A stretch of DNA of 64,000 nucleotides from an uncultured Alteromonadaceae bacterium (GTDB lineage Bacteria; Pseudomonadota; Gammaproteobacteria; Enterobacterales; Alteromonadaceae), in the NCBI GenBank assembly GCA_947501935.1, contig CANMXU010000021.1, forward strand, positions 1-64,000, given 5' to 3'. Positions 1 to 7,337 of the stretch are shown one piece after another. A program made the translations under genes and the position numbers. Below the pieces are notes generated by a model. It worked only from the letters and a program-made list of their open reading frames with translations. It was not told the origin of the DNA and did not search any database. Within the stretch, counting starts at the first letter, position 1. Each line of letters starts with the position of its first letter.

Positions 1-72
1 GCTAACTAGTTTTAGCGTGAAACTATGAACTAGAAAGCACTTTATTTTAAGCTTATTTTTATTAGCATATAA
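1..72 (-). other. Start of a second integron cassette, cut by the window edge
   Basis: Leftwards of the attC recombination point at 72/73 the next cassette of the array should begin. On the minus strand this stretch starts right after the GTTAT core. It holds only short open frames with no convincing start and Shine-Dalgarno pair, so its gene must start outside the window. The assignment rests on the position relative to the attC and integrase and on nothing in the stretch itself. Confidence 0.5.
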
Positions 73-168
73 CGCCCATTTAAGGGGCTGATAATAGTTT
101 GCTAAAATTGTGTAGCGCAGCGGAACCGAGCAAACTGTTAGCAGTCCCGCTTTAAATTCTTGTTAGTT
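67..168 (-). repeat. attC site (VCR-like, about 100 bp) of the first integron cassette
   Basis: Read on the minus strand, this stretch opens with CTAACAAG and closes with GGGCGTTATAT, the R'' and R' boxes of an attC. The outer arms pair imperfectly (GCGGGACTG near the start against CAGCCCC near the end), as in Vibrio VCRs. The inner arms GTTTGCT (136-130) and AGCAAAC (103-97) pair perfectly around a variable loop. The site lies 3-5 bases past the stop of the leftward cassette gene, as expected. The crossover point would be between 73 and 72. A single attC is visible because the array runs out of the window. Recognition is by eye and no covariance model was run. Confidence 0.85.
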
Positions 169-171
169 GTA

Positions 172-594
172 CTATTTACGATACTCGTATTTTACTTTTA
201 AATCAGCACTTTTCCTGCCATTTGGATTAATACTGCGAGCCTTATATAGATCTGAAACACTTATAACTAATTCTGTATCGTTCACCCAACGTACTTCAAG
301 CCCTGTTTCTTCTGGATGCCCAGCAAAAGTGAATATATTCTCTGCGGTCAATTTTGGATTATCGCTTTTAACATCTATACCACCAAAGAAGTCTGTTGTG
401 GCTCCACCACAATCACCGATAGATATTTCTGCTACTTGTTTTCCATCAGGGGAAACTACAGACTTTACAACTTCATGATAACAACTGGATTCACAGCTTT
501 TAAGGAGAAGGGAAAAAGCAGCCCAAATGGCTAATAATATCCAAAACGAATATCCACCAAAATTGAAAAGGCCTTTTTTAATTGCAGAACGCAT
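172..594 (-). CDS. First integron cassette gene: small single-pass membrane-anchored protein of unknown function
   Basis: This is a 140-residue protein if the ATG at 594 is used. That start has GGAGAG five bases upstream. The frame is open to about 696, but the extra residues would be encoded across the attI core, so the shorter start is preferred. A hydrophobic segment (residues about 14-32, GYSFWILLAIWAAFSLLL) is followed directly by a Cys-containing region and a soluble C-terminal part, which begins SPDGK and contains DCGGATTDF. The SPDGK...CGGATT pattern resembles a group of small proteins common in integron cassettes, for which I know no established function. Topology suggests a periplasmic C-terminal domain. 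The stop sits a few bases from the attC, typical of a compact cassette. No promoter is visible inside the cassette, so it probably depends on an upstream integron promoter. Confidence 0.7.
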   Translation of the reverse strand: MRSAIKKGLFNFGGYSFWILLAIWAAFSLLLKSCESSCYHEVVKSVVSPDGKQVAEISIGDCGGATTDFFGGIDVKSDNPKLTAENIFTFAGHPEETGLEVRWVNDTELVISVSDLYKARSINPNGRKSADLKVKYEYRK

Positions 595-605
595 CAACTC
601 TCCAT

Positions 606-700
606 GTACAACTAACAGCTTATTAGAAGGGTAAACACCATATTTAAACACGGTCAAACCCCTTCTTTCATATTTTAAATTAAACAAACAGTACACGTCA
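606..700 (-). other. attI-like site with recombination core near 610-616
   Basis: On the minus strand the core GTTAGTT (616-610) lies between the integrase gene and the first cassette. The same GTTAGT occurs in inverted position at the gene-proximal end of the attC (162-167). The cassette is therefore bounded by a core at 616/615 and another at 73/72, giving a unit of about 543 bp. attI sites are poorly conserved beyond the core, so the extent towards 700 is a guess. The assignment follows from integron architecture, in which attI abuts the 5' side of intI and cassettes face away from it. Confidence 0.6.
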
Positions 701-802
701 TTATTATCTAAATCAATACTTTAAAACTTATCACTTTAACTGGTCGATGAGTGAAAGGTTGTATTAACCCTTTTATTGCGCAAAACGTCAAGTTAACGAC
801 TA

Positions 803-822
803 AACTGTATATAATTACAGTT
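803..822 (+). promoter_or_regulatory. LexA (SOS) box over the intI promoter
   Basis: The sequence CTGTATATAATTACAG (805-820) is a perfect CTGT-N8-ACAG LexA palindrome. A TATAAT hexamer (810-815) lies inside it, so LexA binding would block RNA polymerase at the -10 element. It ends 21 bases before the integrase ATG. SOS control of integron integrases through such a box is established for class 1 and Vibrio integrons. The -35 element is not clear. Confidence 0.85.
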
Positions 823-841
823 TAATTATAATGGTATGTAA

Positions 842-1807
842 ATGAAATCTGTTTTTTTAACTTATGTCGAAGAGCAAATGTGGACCAAGCGTTATGCTAA
901 AAGAACAATTGAAAGTTATATATATTGGATAAAAGCTTATATAAATTTCAATAATAAAAAACATCCTAACCTCTGTCACAACACTGAGGTAGAGCATTTT
1001 CTTACTTTTTTAACAACAAAATTAAATGTCGCCCCTAAAACGCAAGCTCTCGCTTTAAATGCACTCGCTTTTCTTTATCGAGAAATTATTAAAAACCCTC
1101 TTACTTTAAATTTAAACTTTAATAAAAGCACAGCGCAACCTAAACTACCAATGGTATTAACCACTGATGAAATTTCAAAATTACTTAATAATATCAGTGC
1201 AAGTCATGCGCTACCATGCAAATTAATGTACGGCAGCGGTTTACGCTTAATGGAAACGGTAAGGTTACGAATTCAAGATATTGACTTTGATTATCTTTCG
1301 GTAATGATTTGGCATGGAAAAGGAGGTAAGCATCGTCGAGTTACCTTAGCCAAAGAACTTGTTACCCCACTAAAACAACAAATATCGGCAGCCCAGTTAT
1401 TATATCAACAAGACATTCGAAATAATCATTACCAAGGCGTTTGGTTACCTAATGCGCTTAGGCGTAAATATCCTTCCGCGTCTATGGAATTAGGATGGCA
1501 TTACTTATTTCCATCTTATCGCCTCAGTAAAGACCCCGAAAGTGATGATTTAAGGCGCCATCATATAGACGAAACAGGCTTAAGAAAATTTGTGAAACAA
1601 GCAGCTCAAAATGCCAATATTGACAAAAAAGTAACATGTCATACTCTCAGGCATTCATTTGCTACGCATTTATTGCAAAGAGGTGCTGATATTCGCACGG
1701 TTCAAGAACAATTAGGCCATAGTGATTTACGCACTACCCAAATTTATACGCATGTAATCGAACATGGGGCTAACGGCGTGCGTAGTCCGTTATCAGATCT
1801 AATATAA
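842..1807 (+). CDS. intI: Integron integrase IntI (tyrosine recombinase)
   Basis: The protein has 321 residues, the usual IntI length. It has an N-terminal SAM-like core-binding domain (about 1-90) and a C-terminal tyrosine recombinase domain. Candidate active-site residues are R135 (GSGLRL), K160 or K163 (GKGGKHRR), H267 and R270 (HTLRHSF), H293 (LGHSD) and Y302 (IYTH). The IntI-specific insertion, which separates integron integrases from XerC/XerD, is present at about residues 205-241 (LRRKYPSAS, GWHYLFPS, LRRHHIDE). It excises and inserts cassettes at attC and attI. The cassette side lies to the left, and the gene is transcribed away from it as in all known integrons. The LexA box upstream implies induction by DNA damage. 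The reading frame is complete with all catalytic residues, so it is probably functional. The SD is weak. Confidence 0.95.
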   Translation: MKSVFLTYVEEQMWTKRYAKRTIESYIYWIKAYINFNNKKHPNLCHNTEVEHFLTFLTTKLNVAPKTQALALNALAFLYREIIKNPLTLNLNFNKSTAQPKLPMVLTTDEISKLLNNISASHALPCKLMYGSGLRLMETVRLRIQDIDFDYLSVMIWHGKGGKHRRVTLAKELVTPLKQQISAAQLLYQQDIRNNHYQGVWLPNALRRKYPSASMELGWHYLFPSYRLSKDPESDDLRRHHIDETGLRKFVKQAAQNANIDKKVTCHTLRHSFATHLLQRGADIRTVQEQLGHSDLRTTQIYTHVIEHGANGVRSPLSDLI

Positions 1808-2147
1808 TGAATCTATTTAGTGTCGTAAAACAGCTTATAAATCGTAAAATGTAAATCTTAGAGTGAGCTTCAAATCAGTCATTTTCTTTATTTAAGCAGC
1901 CCTTTTTTTATAATATCTATAATGGCAGTCATGCACTTTTTAGAGTTAATAAAAAACTATAAACCCTTAAGCTAACTTAATTTTTCAAAGAATCAGCCAC
2001 TATTACAAAATGACACAACCACAAACTGGCTATTATTTTTAGATACGCTATAACGATACTTGTACTAGGCAGAAACGTTTACCTGCCTAAAGCGCCTAAT
2101 AATTTCATTAATTTACCCTAATAATTGCTGATGTAACTTGGAATTCC
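1808..2147. other. Intergenic region after intI with one small inverted repeat
   Basis: There are 340 bp with no credible gene. The only structure noticed is an inverted repeat, TAGGCAG (2066-2072) and CTGCCTA (2083-2089), whose loop contains the palindrome AAACGTTT. It lies about 60 bp before the transporter start and could be an operator for that gene or a hairpin. No attC-like sequence or terminator was seen after intI. Confidence 0.4.
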
Positions 2148-4292
2148 ATGACCAAATTTAACATTCCACAATCCGTTAAAATTCTTATCTCCATGTTTGC
2201 CGGTTTACTGATCGGTAGTTTTTCCTCAAGCCTTTATTTTGGTGTCGACAGCATAGCAAATGGCTTTATTTTGTTATTACAAATGACCGCCTTACCCTAT
2301 ATTTCATTATCACTTATGGTCGGTTTGGGTAGCTTGTCTGTGTTACGTGCTAAAAGTGCCATCAAGCAAAGTATTACCGTAGTTTTAGGGCTAACCGCGC
2401 TATTGCTGTTTTTTATTTTATTAGCCCCTATCGCTTTTCCTGACTGGCAAAATGCTGAGTTTTACAGCGCTAGTACTGTTAAAGTGAGCAGCGAATTTAA
2501 TATTGTTGAATTGTTTATACCTGCCAACCCCTTTAATGCCTTTGCTAATGCCGTTATTCCTTCGGTAGTGGTTTTTAGTGCTTTTCTTGGAATTGGCTTG
2601 ATGATGTTAAAAAACAAAAAAAATACCTTGTTGGTTTTATCTAGCTTAAAAGCGTCAATTGCCAATATCAGCAGCTTGGTTATGCGCCATGTTGCACCAT
2701 TTGGGGTGTTTTGTATCGCGTTACGCGCTGCGGTAACCATCGACCCATCAGACATTAACGGGCTTGTGGTTTATATCAGCACCGCGATAACCATCGTTTT
2801 ATTATTAGCATTTGCCATTCTCCCCGCTTTAGTCGCAATTATTACTCCGTTTAGCTATCGACAAGTTATTACCGTATCACGCGAGGCGATGATCACCGCT
2901 TTTGCTACCGGCAGTTTTATCGTGGTGGTACCTATTATTGTTGAAAAAACCAAAGTACTTTTAGCCAGCCTTGAGCAGTCAAATAAAGACTTATTGAAAT
3001 TACCGAATATTATTGTGCCACTCACCTTTAGCTTACCTGTGGGCGGCAAGCTATTAGCGCTGTTATTTACGCTATTTGCTGCGTGGTTTTCTGGGGCTTA
3101 TATTTCAGCGTCAGACTATGTAAATTTAATTGTTATTGGCATACCTCAACTGTTTGGTACGCCGGTTATCGCCATGCCTCATTTACTTGATTTATTTAAT
3201 GTTTCCAGCGCCATGTTTGATTTTTTCATTGTTTCTGAAAACTTAATTGTCAATCGGCTAAATGCTTTATTATCAGTGGCATTTGCTAGTTGTTTACCCT
3301 TATTAATTGCGGCAAGTCTTACTAAAAATATTTCTATAAATTGGCGAAAGTTTTCTATTAACCTAGTGGTGCTGCCTCTTATTACCGTCACTTTGTTTTT
3401 AGGGCTGCGCTTTACGTTTAATGCCATGAGCTATCAATACCAAGGTTATGAAGTATTTATCGACCGCGACTTTATCTACCCAGATATAAAATCACGTTAC
3501 ATCGATAAACCTCCTAAAAGTGCTTTTAACAACCACGCCTTTAGTGATGTTTTAAGCCGAATAAAAAAGCGTGGCTTTTTAAGAGTGGGCTACTTCAGAG
3601 ATGACTTACCTTACGCTTTTCATAATAAAGCAGGCAAGCTGGTCGGTTTTGATATTGAAATATTAACGCAACTGGCAGGCGATCTTTCCGTTGATATTGA
3701 ATTTGTCAAAATTTATCACGACCAAGCACAACCATTACTTGCCTCGGGTTATATTGATATAACTTCAGGCATTCCGGTGATCCCTGATAATATGAAAAAA
3801 TTTACCTTAACAACACCTTACAGTTTTCAAGAAATCGCTTTTGTGGTGAAAGACCAACGTCGCGCTGAATTTACTCACTGGAAAAAAATATTAGAGCGGG
3901 AAGAATTAATTATTGGTATTCCCGAAACCTTCTTTTATAAAGACGCCATTAGCCGTAGCCAAATAAAAGGTAAAGCTTGGGAAATATCAACACCTAGGTT
4001 ATTTTTTAGAGAAGAATATCAGCATTTTGATGGCATGTTATTTGGCGCTGCAGCCGCATCGGCATGGACCCTACTCAACCCAGATTACACCGTAGTAGTG
4101 CCTAAACCTATGATCTCGCCACTCGCCATGGCTTTCCCTATCAATAAAAATGATCAATCTTTTGAATTATTTATGCGGAATTGGCTGAGTATGAAAAAAC
4201 AAAGTGGTATGCTTGAGCGCCTATTTGTTTATTGGATCGAGGGCAAGAAAGATGTTCATAGCCAAAAAGTTCTCTCAACAATTAAACACTAG
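2148..4292 (+). CDS. Cation:dicarboxylate symporter fused to a family-3 solute-binding domain
   Basis: This is a 714-residue two-part protein. Residues about 1-395 resemble the DAACS (GltP/DctA) Na+/H+-coupled dicarboxylate and glutamate carriers, with many hydrophobic helices and re-entrant-loop-like stretches (LPYISLS, TFSLPVGGK). At about 400-425 there is an additional hydrophobic helix. Residues about 470-700 match the amino-acid type periplasmic binding domain (SBP_bac_3): RVGYFRDDLPYAF, LVGFDIEI, then DITSGIPV and an IGIPE second lobe. Ordinary DAACS carriers have cytoplasmic C-termini, so the extra helix would put the binding domain in the periplasm. The likely job is capture and uptake of an amino or dicarboxylic acid, with unknown specificity. 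It stands alone. The binding domain could instead serve as a sensor or gate. The fusion is clear and the substrate is not. Confidence 0.85.
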   Translation: MTKFNIPQSVKILISMFAGLLIGSFSSSLYFGVDSIANGFILLLQMTALPYISLSLMVGLGSLSVLRAKSAIKQSITVVLGLTALLLFFILLAPIAFPDWQNAEFYSASTVKVSSEFNIVELFIPANPFNAFANAVIPSVVVFSAFLGIGLMMLKNKKNTLLVLSSLKASIANISSLVMRHVAPFGVFCIALRAAVTIDPSDINGLVVYISTAITIVLLLAFAILPALVAIITPFSYRQVITVSREAMITAFATGSFIVVVPIIVEKTKVLLASLEQSNKDLLKLPNIIVPLTFSLPVGGKLLALLFTLFAAWFSGAYISASDYVNLIVIGIPQLFGTPVIAMPHLLDLFNVSSAMFDFFIVSENLIVNRLNALLSVAFASCLPLLIAASLTKNISINWRKFSINLVVLPLITVTLFLGLRFTFNAMSYQYQGYEVFIDRDFIYPDIKSRYIDKPPKSAFNNHAFSDVLSRIKKRGFLRVGYFRDDLPYAFHNKAGKLVGFDIEILTQLAGDLSVDIEFVKIYHDQAQPLLASGYIDITSGIPVIPDNMKKFTLTTPYSFQEIAFVVKDQRRAEFTHWKKILEREELIIGIPETFFYKDAISRSQIKGKAWEISTPRLFFREEYQHFDGMLFGAAAASAWTLLNPDYTVVVPKPMISPLAMAFPINKNDQSFELFMRNWLSMKKQSGMLERLFVYWIEGKKDVHSQKVLSTIKH

Positions 4293-4358
4293 CCACAATA
4301 AGTAGCTAGCTACATGGCTATTACAACAACTAAATTAACAACTAAAACCAATACTTTT

Positions 4359-4766
4359 ATGAATAAAATGAAAAATAATTATAAAAAACTAACACTCATG
4401 TTATTAATTACAGCTTTACTGAGTGCTTGTGCGCAAAAATACTCTGTAACTACCAATGTTGATAAAGAAAATTTCAAAGAATACTTTAGCCCCAGTAAAG
4501 TTAAAATTTACCAAAACGAGCAAGACATAAGCGGTGAATTTAAGTTAATTGGCCTAGTAGAAGGTGACGACTGTCAGCGTAAAGCACACCTAGCTGCGCC
4601 AGATGAAATTATCGCCCGCACGCAGGCAAGAAAAAAAGCCTTTGATAACGGCGCTAATGGCATCATTTTTACTAGCTGTATTGATATAGAAAGCAAAAGC
4701 TGTGTAGCGCAGCGGGTATGTTACGGAAAAATGTATAAAATCGCCCAACCACAACCCACTAACTAA
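4359..4766 (+). CDS. RcsF-like outer-membrane lipoprotein
   Basis: About 135 residues. The frame is open from an ATG at 4314, but ATGs at 4359 and 4368 give a normal signal peptide (KKLTLMLLITALLSAC). None has a good SD, so the start is uncertain. The lipobox LLSAC predicts lipidation and export. The mature part matches the RcsF fold: KVKIYQNEQD, then GLVEGDDCQ, a helix ARTQARKKAFDNGANGI, and FTSCIDIESKSCVAQRVCYG. The four cysteines correspond to those forming the two non-consecutive disulfides of E. coli RcsF, the envelope-stress sensor of the Rcs phosphorelay. No rcsB, rcsC or rcsD gene is nearby. Its partner here is unknown, and it may do a different envelope job. Confidence 0.75.
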   Translation: MNKMKNNYKKLTLMLLITALLSACAQKYSVTTNVDKENFKEYFSPSKVKIYQNEQDISGEFKLIGLVEGDDCQRKAHLAAPDEIIARTQARKKAFDNGANGIIFTSCIDIESKSCVAQRVCYGKMYKIAQPQPTN

Positions 4767-4780
4767 GCTCGTATATACCA

Positions 4781-5527
4781 ATGTCTAAAAATCAACAAAG
4801 CACAACCAATAGCCATACACTGTTTAGTTTTAACGCCATTGGCACCGTGCATTCCCCTTACAAAGAAAAGTTTGCTATTCCTCGCCAGCCAGGCATTGTT
4901 AGCGCCGCCAAAGGTTATATTGAATTAACTCACCAGCACAACCAAATAGAGCTGGTGCGTGATCTAGAAAATTTTAGCCACATTTGGGTAGTATTTGTTT
5001 TTCATGGCACCCAAGAGCAAGGTTGGAAACCCTTAGTACGACCTCCTAGACTCGGCGGCAATAAAAAAACCGGAGTATTGGCAACCCGCTCTACTTTTCG
5101 TCCTAACCCTATTGGCATGTCGGTGGTTAAGCTCGACAATATTGCCGTGCGCAATAAATGCGTTTACCTAAACATTTCAGGATTAGACCTACTTGATGGC
5201 ACGCCTGTTTTAGATATTAAACCCTACCTGCCCTATGTTGACGCTGTTAATGACGCTAGCGCAGGTTTTGCTCAACAAGCACCACAAAACAGTTTAGCGG
5301 TGAATTTTTCAAAACAAGCTCAGCATACACTTATTGGTCAACAGCAAAAATACCCTGAACTTGAAATTTTGATCAGCCAAGTACTTGCTCAAGACCCACG
5401 CCCCGCTTACAAAAAGGATAAAAGTGATGATAATCAATACGGTATGCAATTACATTGCTTTAATATTACTTGGGAAATAACAGGTATGAGTGACGTTATG
5501 GTGCTGGCAATTGAGCAGCTAGCTTAA
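4781..5527 (+). CDS. trmO: tRNA (N6-threonylcarbamoyladenosine-37) methyltransferase TrmO
   Basis: 248 residues of the TsaA/TrmO (VirR/YaeB) family. TrmO uses S-adenosylmethionine to add the N6-methyl group of m6t6A at position 37 of tRNA-Thr. Family motifs are present: FNAIGTVHSPY at the start, FSHIWVVFVFHG, the conserved LATRSTFRPNPIGMSVV block (about 106-122) and GLDLLDGTPVLDIKPYLPY. The C-terminal part, with RPAYKKDK, matches the second domain of the enterobacterial protein. It starts 14 bases after the RcsF-like gene and may be cotranscribed with it. A perfect hairpin terminator follows the repeat tract downstream and is shared with the convergent slyD-type gene. Confidence 0.93.
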   Translation: MSKNQQSTTNSHTLFSFNAIGTVHSPYKEKFAIPRQPGIVSAAKGYIELTHQHNQIELVRDLENFSHIWVVFVFHGTQEQGWKPLVRPPRLGGNKKTGVLATRSTFRPNPIGMSVVKLDNIAVRNKCVYLNISGLDLLDGTPVLDIKPYLPYVDAVNDASAGFAQQAPQNSLAVNFSKQAQHTLIGQQQKYPELEILISQVLAQDPRPAYKKDKSDDNQYGMQLHCFNITWEITGMSDVMVLAIEQLA

Positions 5528-5639
5528 GTTGAAAGTTGAAAGTTGAAAGTTGAAAGTTGAAAGTTGAAAGTTGAAAGTTGAACAGTTGAAAGTTGAAAGT
5601 TGAACAGTTGAAAGTTGAAAGTTGAACAGTTGAACAGTT
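5528..5639. repeat. 7-bp tandem repeat tract (GTTGAAA/GTTGAAC) with higher-order units
   Basis: Seven uninterrupted copies of GTTGAAA begin immediately after the trmO stop and are followed by GTTGAAC. Two 22-bp units (A, two GTTGAAA, one GTTGAAC) come next, then A-GTTGAAC and A-GTTA. The tract shows both simple slippage and duplication of a longer unit. It is not a CRISPR, having no spacers and a 7-bp unit. It lies between trmO and the shared terminator and is probably transcribed as part of the trmO 3' end. Confidence 0.95.
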
Positions 5640-5645
5640 AAAAAC

Positions 5646-5672
5646 AAAAACCGACATAATGTCGGTTTTTTT
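5646..5672. terminator. Bidirectional intrinsic terminator between trmO and the slyD-type gene
   Basis: The arms AAAAACCGACAT (5646-5657) and ATGTCGGTTTTT (5659-5670) are perfect inverted repeats flanked by A and T runs. They serve the convergent genes on both sides. Confidence 0.9.
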
Positions 5673-5701
5673 AATAATATTAACGCACGCTAAATAGTAA
5701 C

Positions 5702-6196
5702 TTAGTGGTGATGACCACCAACACCATGGGCATGACCATGCTCTACTTCTTCATCAGTTGCCGCTCTAACGTCAACCACTTCTAAATCAAAGGTTAATAC
5801 TTTACCGGCAAGAGGCGGATTAGTATCAACCGTTACCATAAATTTACCGGCTTTAATTACGGTAACTTGCTTTTGGCCTTGCTCAGTATTCACAACAGCT
5901 GTCATACCTGGCTTCCATTTAGCACTCGGGGTTGGTAAACCTTGTAAATGCTTGCTTGGTACACGTTGCACAGCATCGGCTTGAATTTCACCATAAGCCT
6001 CTTCTGGCTGTAAAGTTACCGAAAACTTATCACCTGCTTCTTTGTCGGTTAATGCTTTCTCAACACCCACTAACATATTGTTATGGCCGTGAAGGTAAGC
6101 TAATGGGTCGCCAGCATGTGATGACTCTAACTCTTCGCCCGCTTCATCTTTTAAGGTGTAGTGAAACTGAACAACAGTTTTATCGGTAATTTTCAT
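5702..6196 (-). CDS. slyD: FKBP-type peptidyl-prolyl isomerase, SlyD-like
   Basis: 164 residues. The start is the ATG at 6196, with GGAAAA upstream. An in-frame TTG at 6211 is less likely. The two-domain SlyD layout is visible: FKBP strands (VVQFHYTLKDEAGEELESS, LVGVEKAL), then an inserted chaperone (IF) domain from about 70 to 125 (PEEAYGEIQADAVQRVP, and VNTEQGQKQVTVIK), then the returning FKBP strand (PLAGKVLTFDLEVVDV). The C-terminus is histidine-rich (HGHAHGVGGHHH) and probably binds nickel or other metals, as in E. coli SlyD, but the tail is shorter. It catalyses proline isomerisation and assists folding in the cytoplasm. FkpB is the main alternative, but the IF domain and His tail favour SlyD. 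Confidence 0.88.
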   Translation of the reverse strand: MKITDKTVVQFHYTLKDEAGEELESSHAGDPLAYLHGHNNMLVGVEKALTDKEAGDKFSVTLQPEEAYGEIQADAVQRVPSKHLQGLPTPSAKWKPGMTAVVNTEQGQKQVTVIKAGKFMVTVDTNPPLAGKVLTFDLEVVDVRAATDEEVEHGHAHGVGGHHH

Positions 6197-6333
6197 GTTT
6201 TTATTTTCCAATTAAAGGCTTCTATTTTAATGAGCCGCAGTTTAGCAAATACTCTTGCGCTTCACTAGGGCTGTTGTTTATCAAGTAATGACTAATCAGG
6301 CCATTGTTAATGTCCTAATAATGAATAAAGGCA

Positions 6334-7227
6334 TTACGCCCAAAGTAATAAAATTAATACACTCGCTAAAATTAATACCATACCTAGGTATTCTTTTAAC
6401 GATATTTTCTCTTTAAAAAACCGGTAAGTTATAACCAAGGTAATAAGTATTTCCACTTGGCCTAAGGCTTTAACATAAGCGACCGCTTGAAAGCTCGACG
6501 CAGTAAACCAGCCAATAGAGCCGATAACACTGGTAATGCCAACAAATAAACATAAACGCCACTGCGTTAGCATCACCCACAATTGTTGTTTGTTTTGCAG
6601 GTAAACATACACTAATGACATAACTGACTGCACGGTGATCATAAATACTAAAGTCACAGCCGCACTAAGCACTAAATCTGTATTCAACGCTAAGCTCGAC
6701 TCACGAACTAACAACATAGTGATCGCTAAGCCTAAACCTGAGGCTAAACCAAAACCTGCACCGGGATTTTTAAAAACATCATTGTAAGTAAACCTAACTT
6801 TAGAAAGAATCAATACCCCAAGTACGCCAATAATCACTGAAAACCAGCCCCATGCACTTAGCGGCGCAGAAAATATTAACGCACCTACAATCGCCGCTTG
6901 AATGGCTTCAGTTTTAGCCAAGCTGGTTGATACCGCAAAGTTACGATATTGAAACGCTGCAATTAAACAGGCGGTGCCGATAATTTGCATTACTGAGGCA
7001 GTTACCGCGTATTGTATGAAGCTCGAATTTAGCTCGGGCACATCAATATCGCGATAATCAAGCAACCAGAACAAATAGCCCCAAGCAAAAGGCAGCGCAT
7101 ATACATAACGCACGCTGGTGGTGGCCATAGCATTTAAATGTGCCGATAACTGCTTCTGCCCTGCTGTTCTTACCGCTTGCATAAATGCGGCAAGTAAAGT
7201 GAAATAAATCCAAATTTCCACGTACAC
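6334..7227 (-). CDS. EamA/DMT-family membrane transporter
   Basis: 297 residues, almost entirely hydrophobic. About ten transmembrane helices are arranged as two EamA repeats (about 5-145 and 155-295). Typical features are a loop ending in FAVSTSLAKTEAIQAA near the end of the first repeat and VAYVKALGQVEILITLV in the second, both corresponding to the conserved EamA segment before the last helices. The start is a GTG at 7227 with AGGAAAA just upstream. DMT members export metabolites or amino acids, and no substrate can be read from the sequence. It appears to be a single-gene unit between the slyD-type gene and sbcC. Confidence 0.85.
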   Translation of the reverse strand: MYVEIWIYFTLLAAFMQAVRTAGQKQLSAHLNAMATTSVRYVYALPFAWGYLFWLLDYRDIDVPELNSSFIQYAVTASVMQIIGTACLIAAFQYRNFAVSTSLAKTEAIQAAIVGALIFSAPLSAWGWFSVIIGVLGVLILSKVRFTYNDVFKNPGAGFGLASGLGLAITMLLVRESSLALNTDLVLSAAVTLVFMITVQSVMSLVYVYLQNKQQLWVMLTQWRLCLFVGITSVIGSIGWFTASSFQAVAYVKALGQVEILITLVITYRFFKEKISLKEYLGMVLILASVLILLLWA

Positions 7228-7337
7228 TTTTCCTAATAATTATCGCTTACGCTCGCCAGCGCAACGCTGCTAATTTACGAGTGTTATTTATATATTTTTC
7301 TTGTTACTTGGGTCTTTGAGCTTACACTTATCACTTT

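Noticed and set aside
109..123. 15-base word TGTGTAGCGCAGCGG shared with 4701-4715
   Set aside because: One copy is in the attC loop and the other inside the RcsF-like coding sequence. About one or two such 15-mer matches are expected by chance in 64 kb.
594..696. Longer N-terminus for the cassette protein
   Set aside because: The extra codons run through the attI core. A proper SD and start exist at 594 inside the cassette.
842..1807. Phage integrase or XerC/XerD
   Set aside because: The insertion with LRRKYPSAS and LRRHHIDE is specific to integron integrases, and attC/attI lie alongside.
5528..5639. CRISPR-like array
   Set aside because: The unit is 7 bp with no unique spacers and no cas genes. 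It is a simple tandem repeat.
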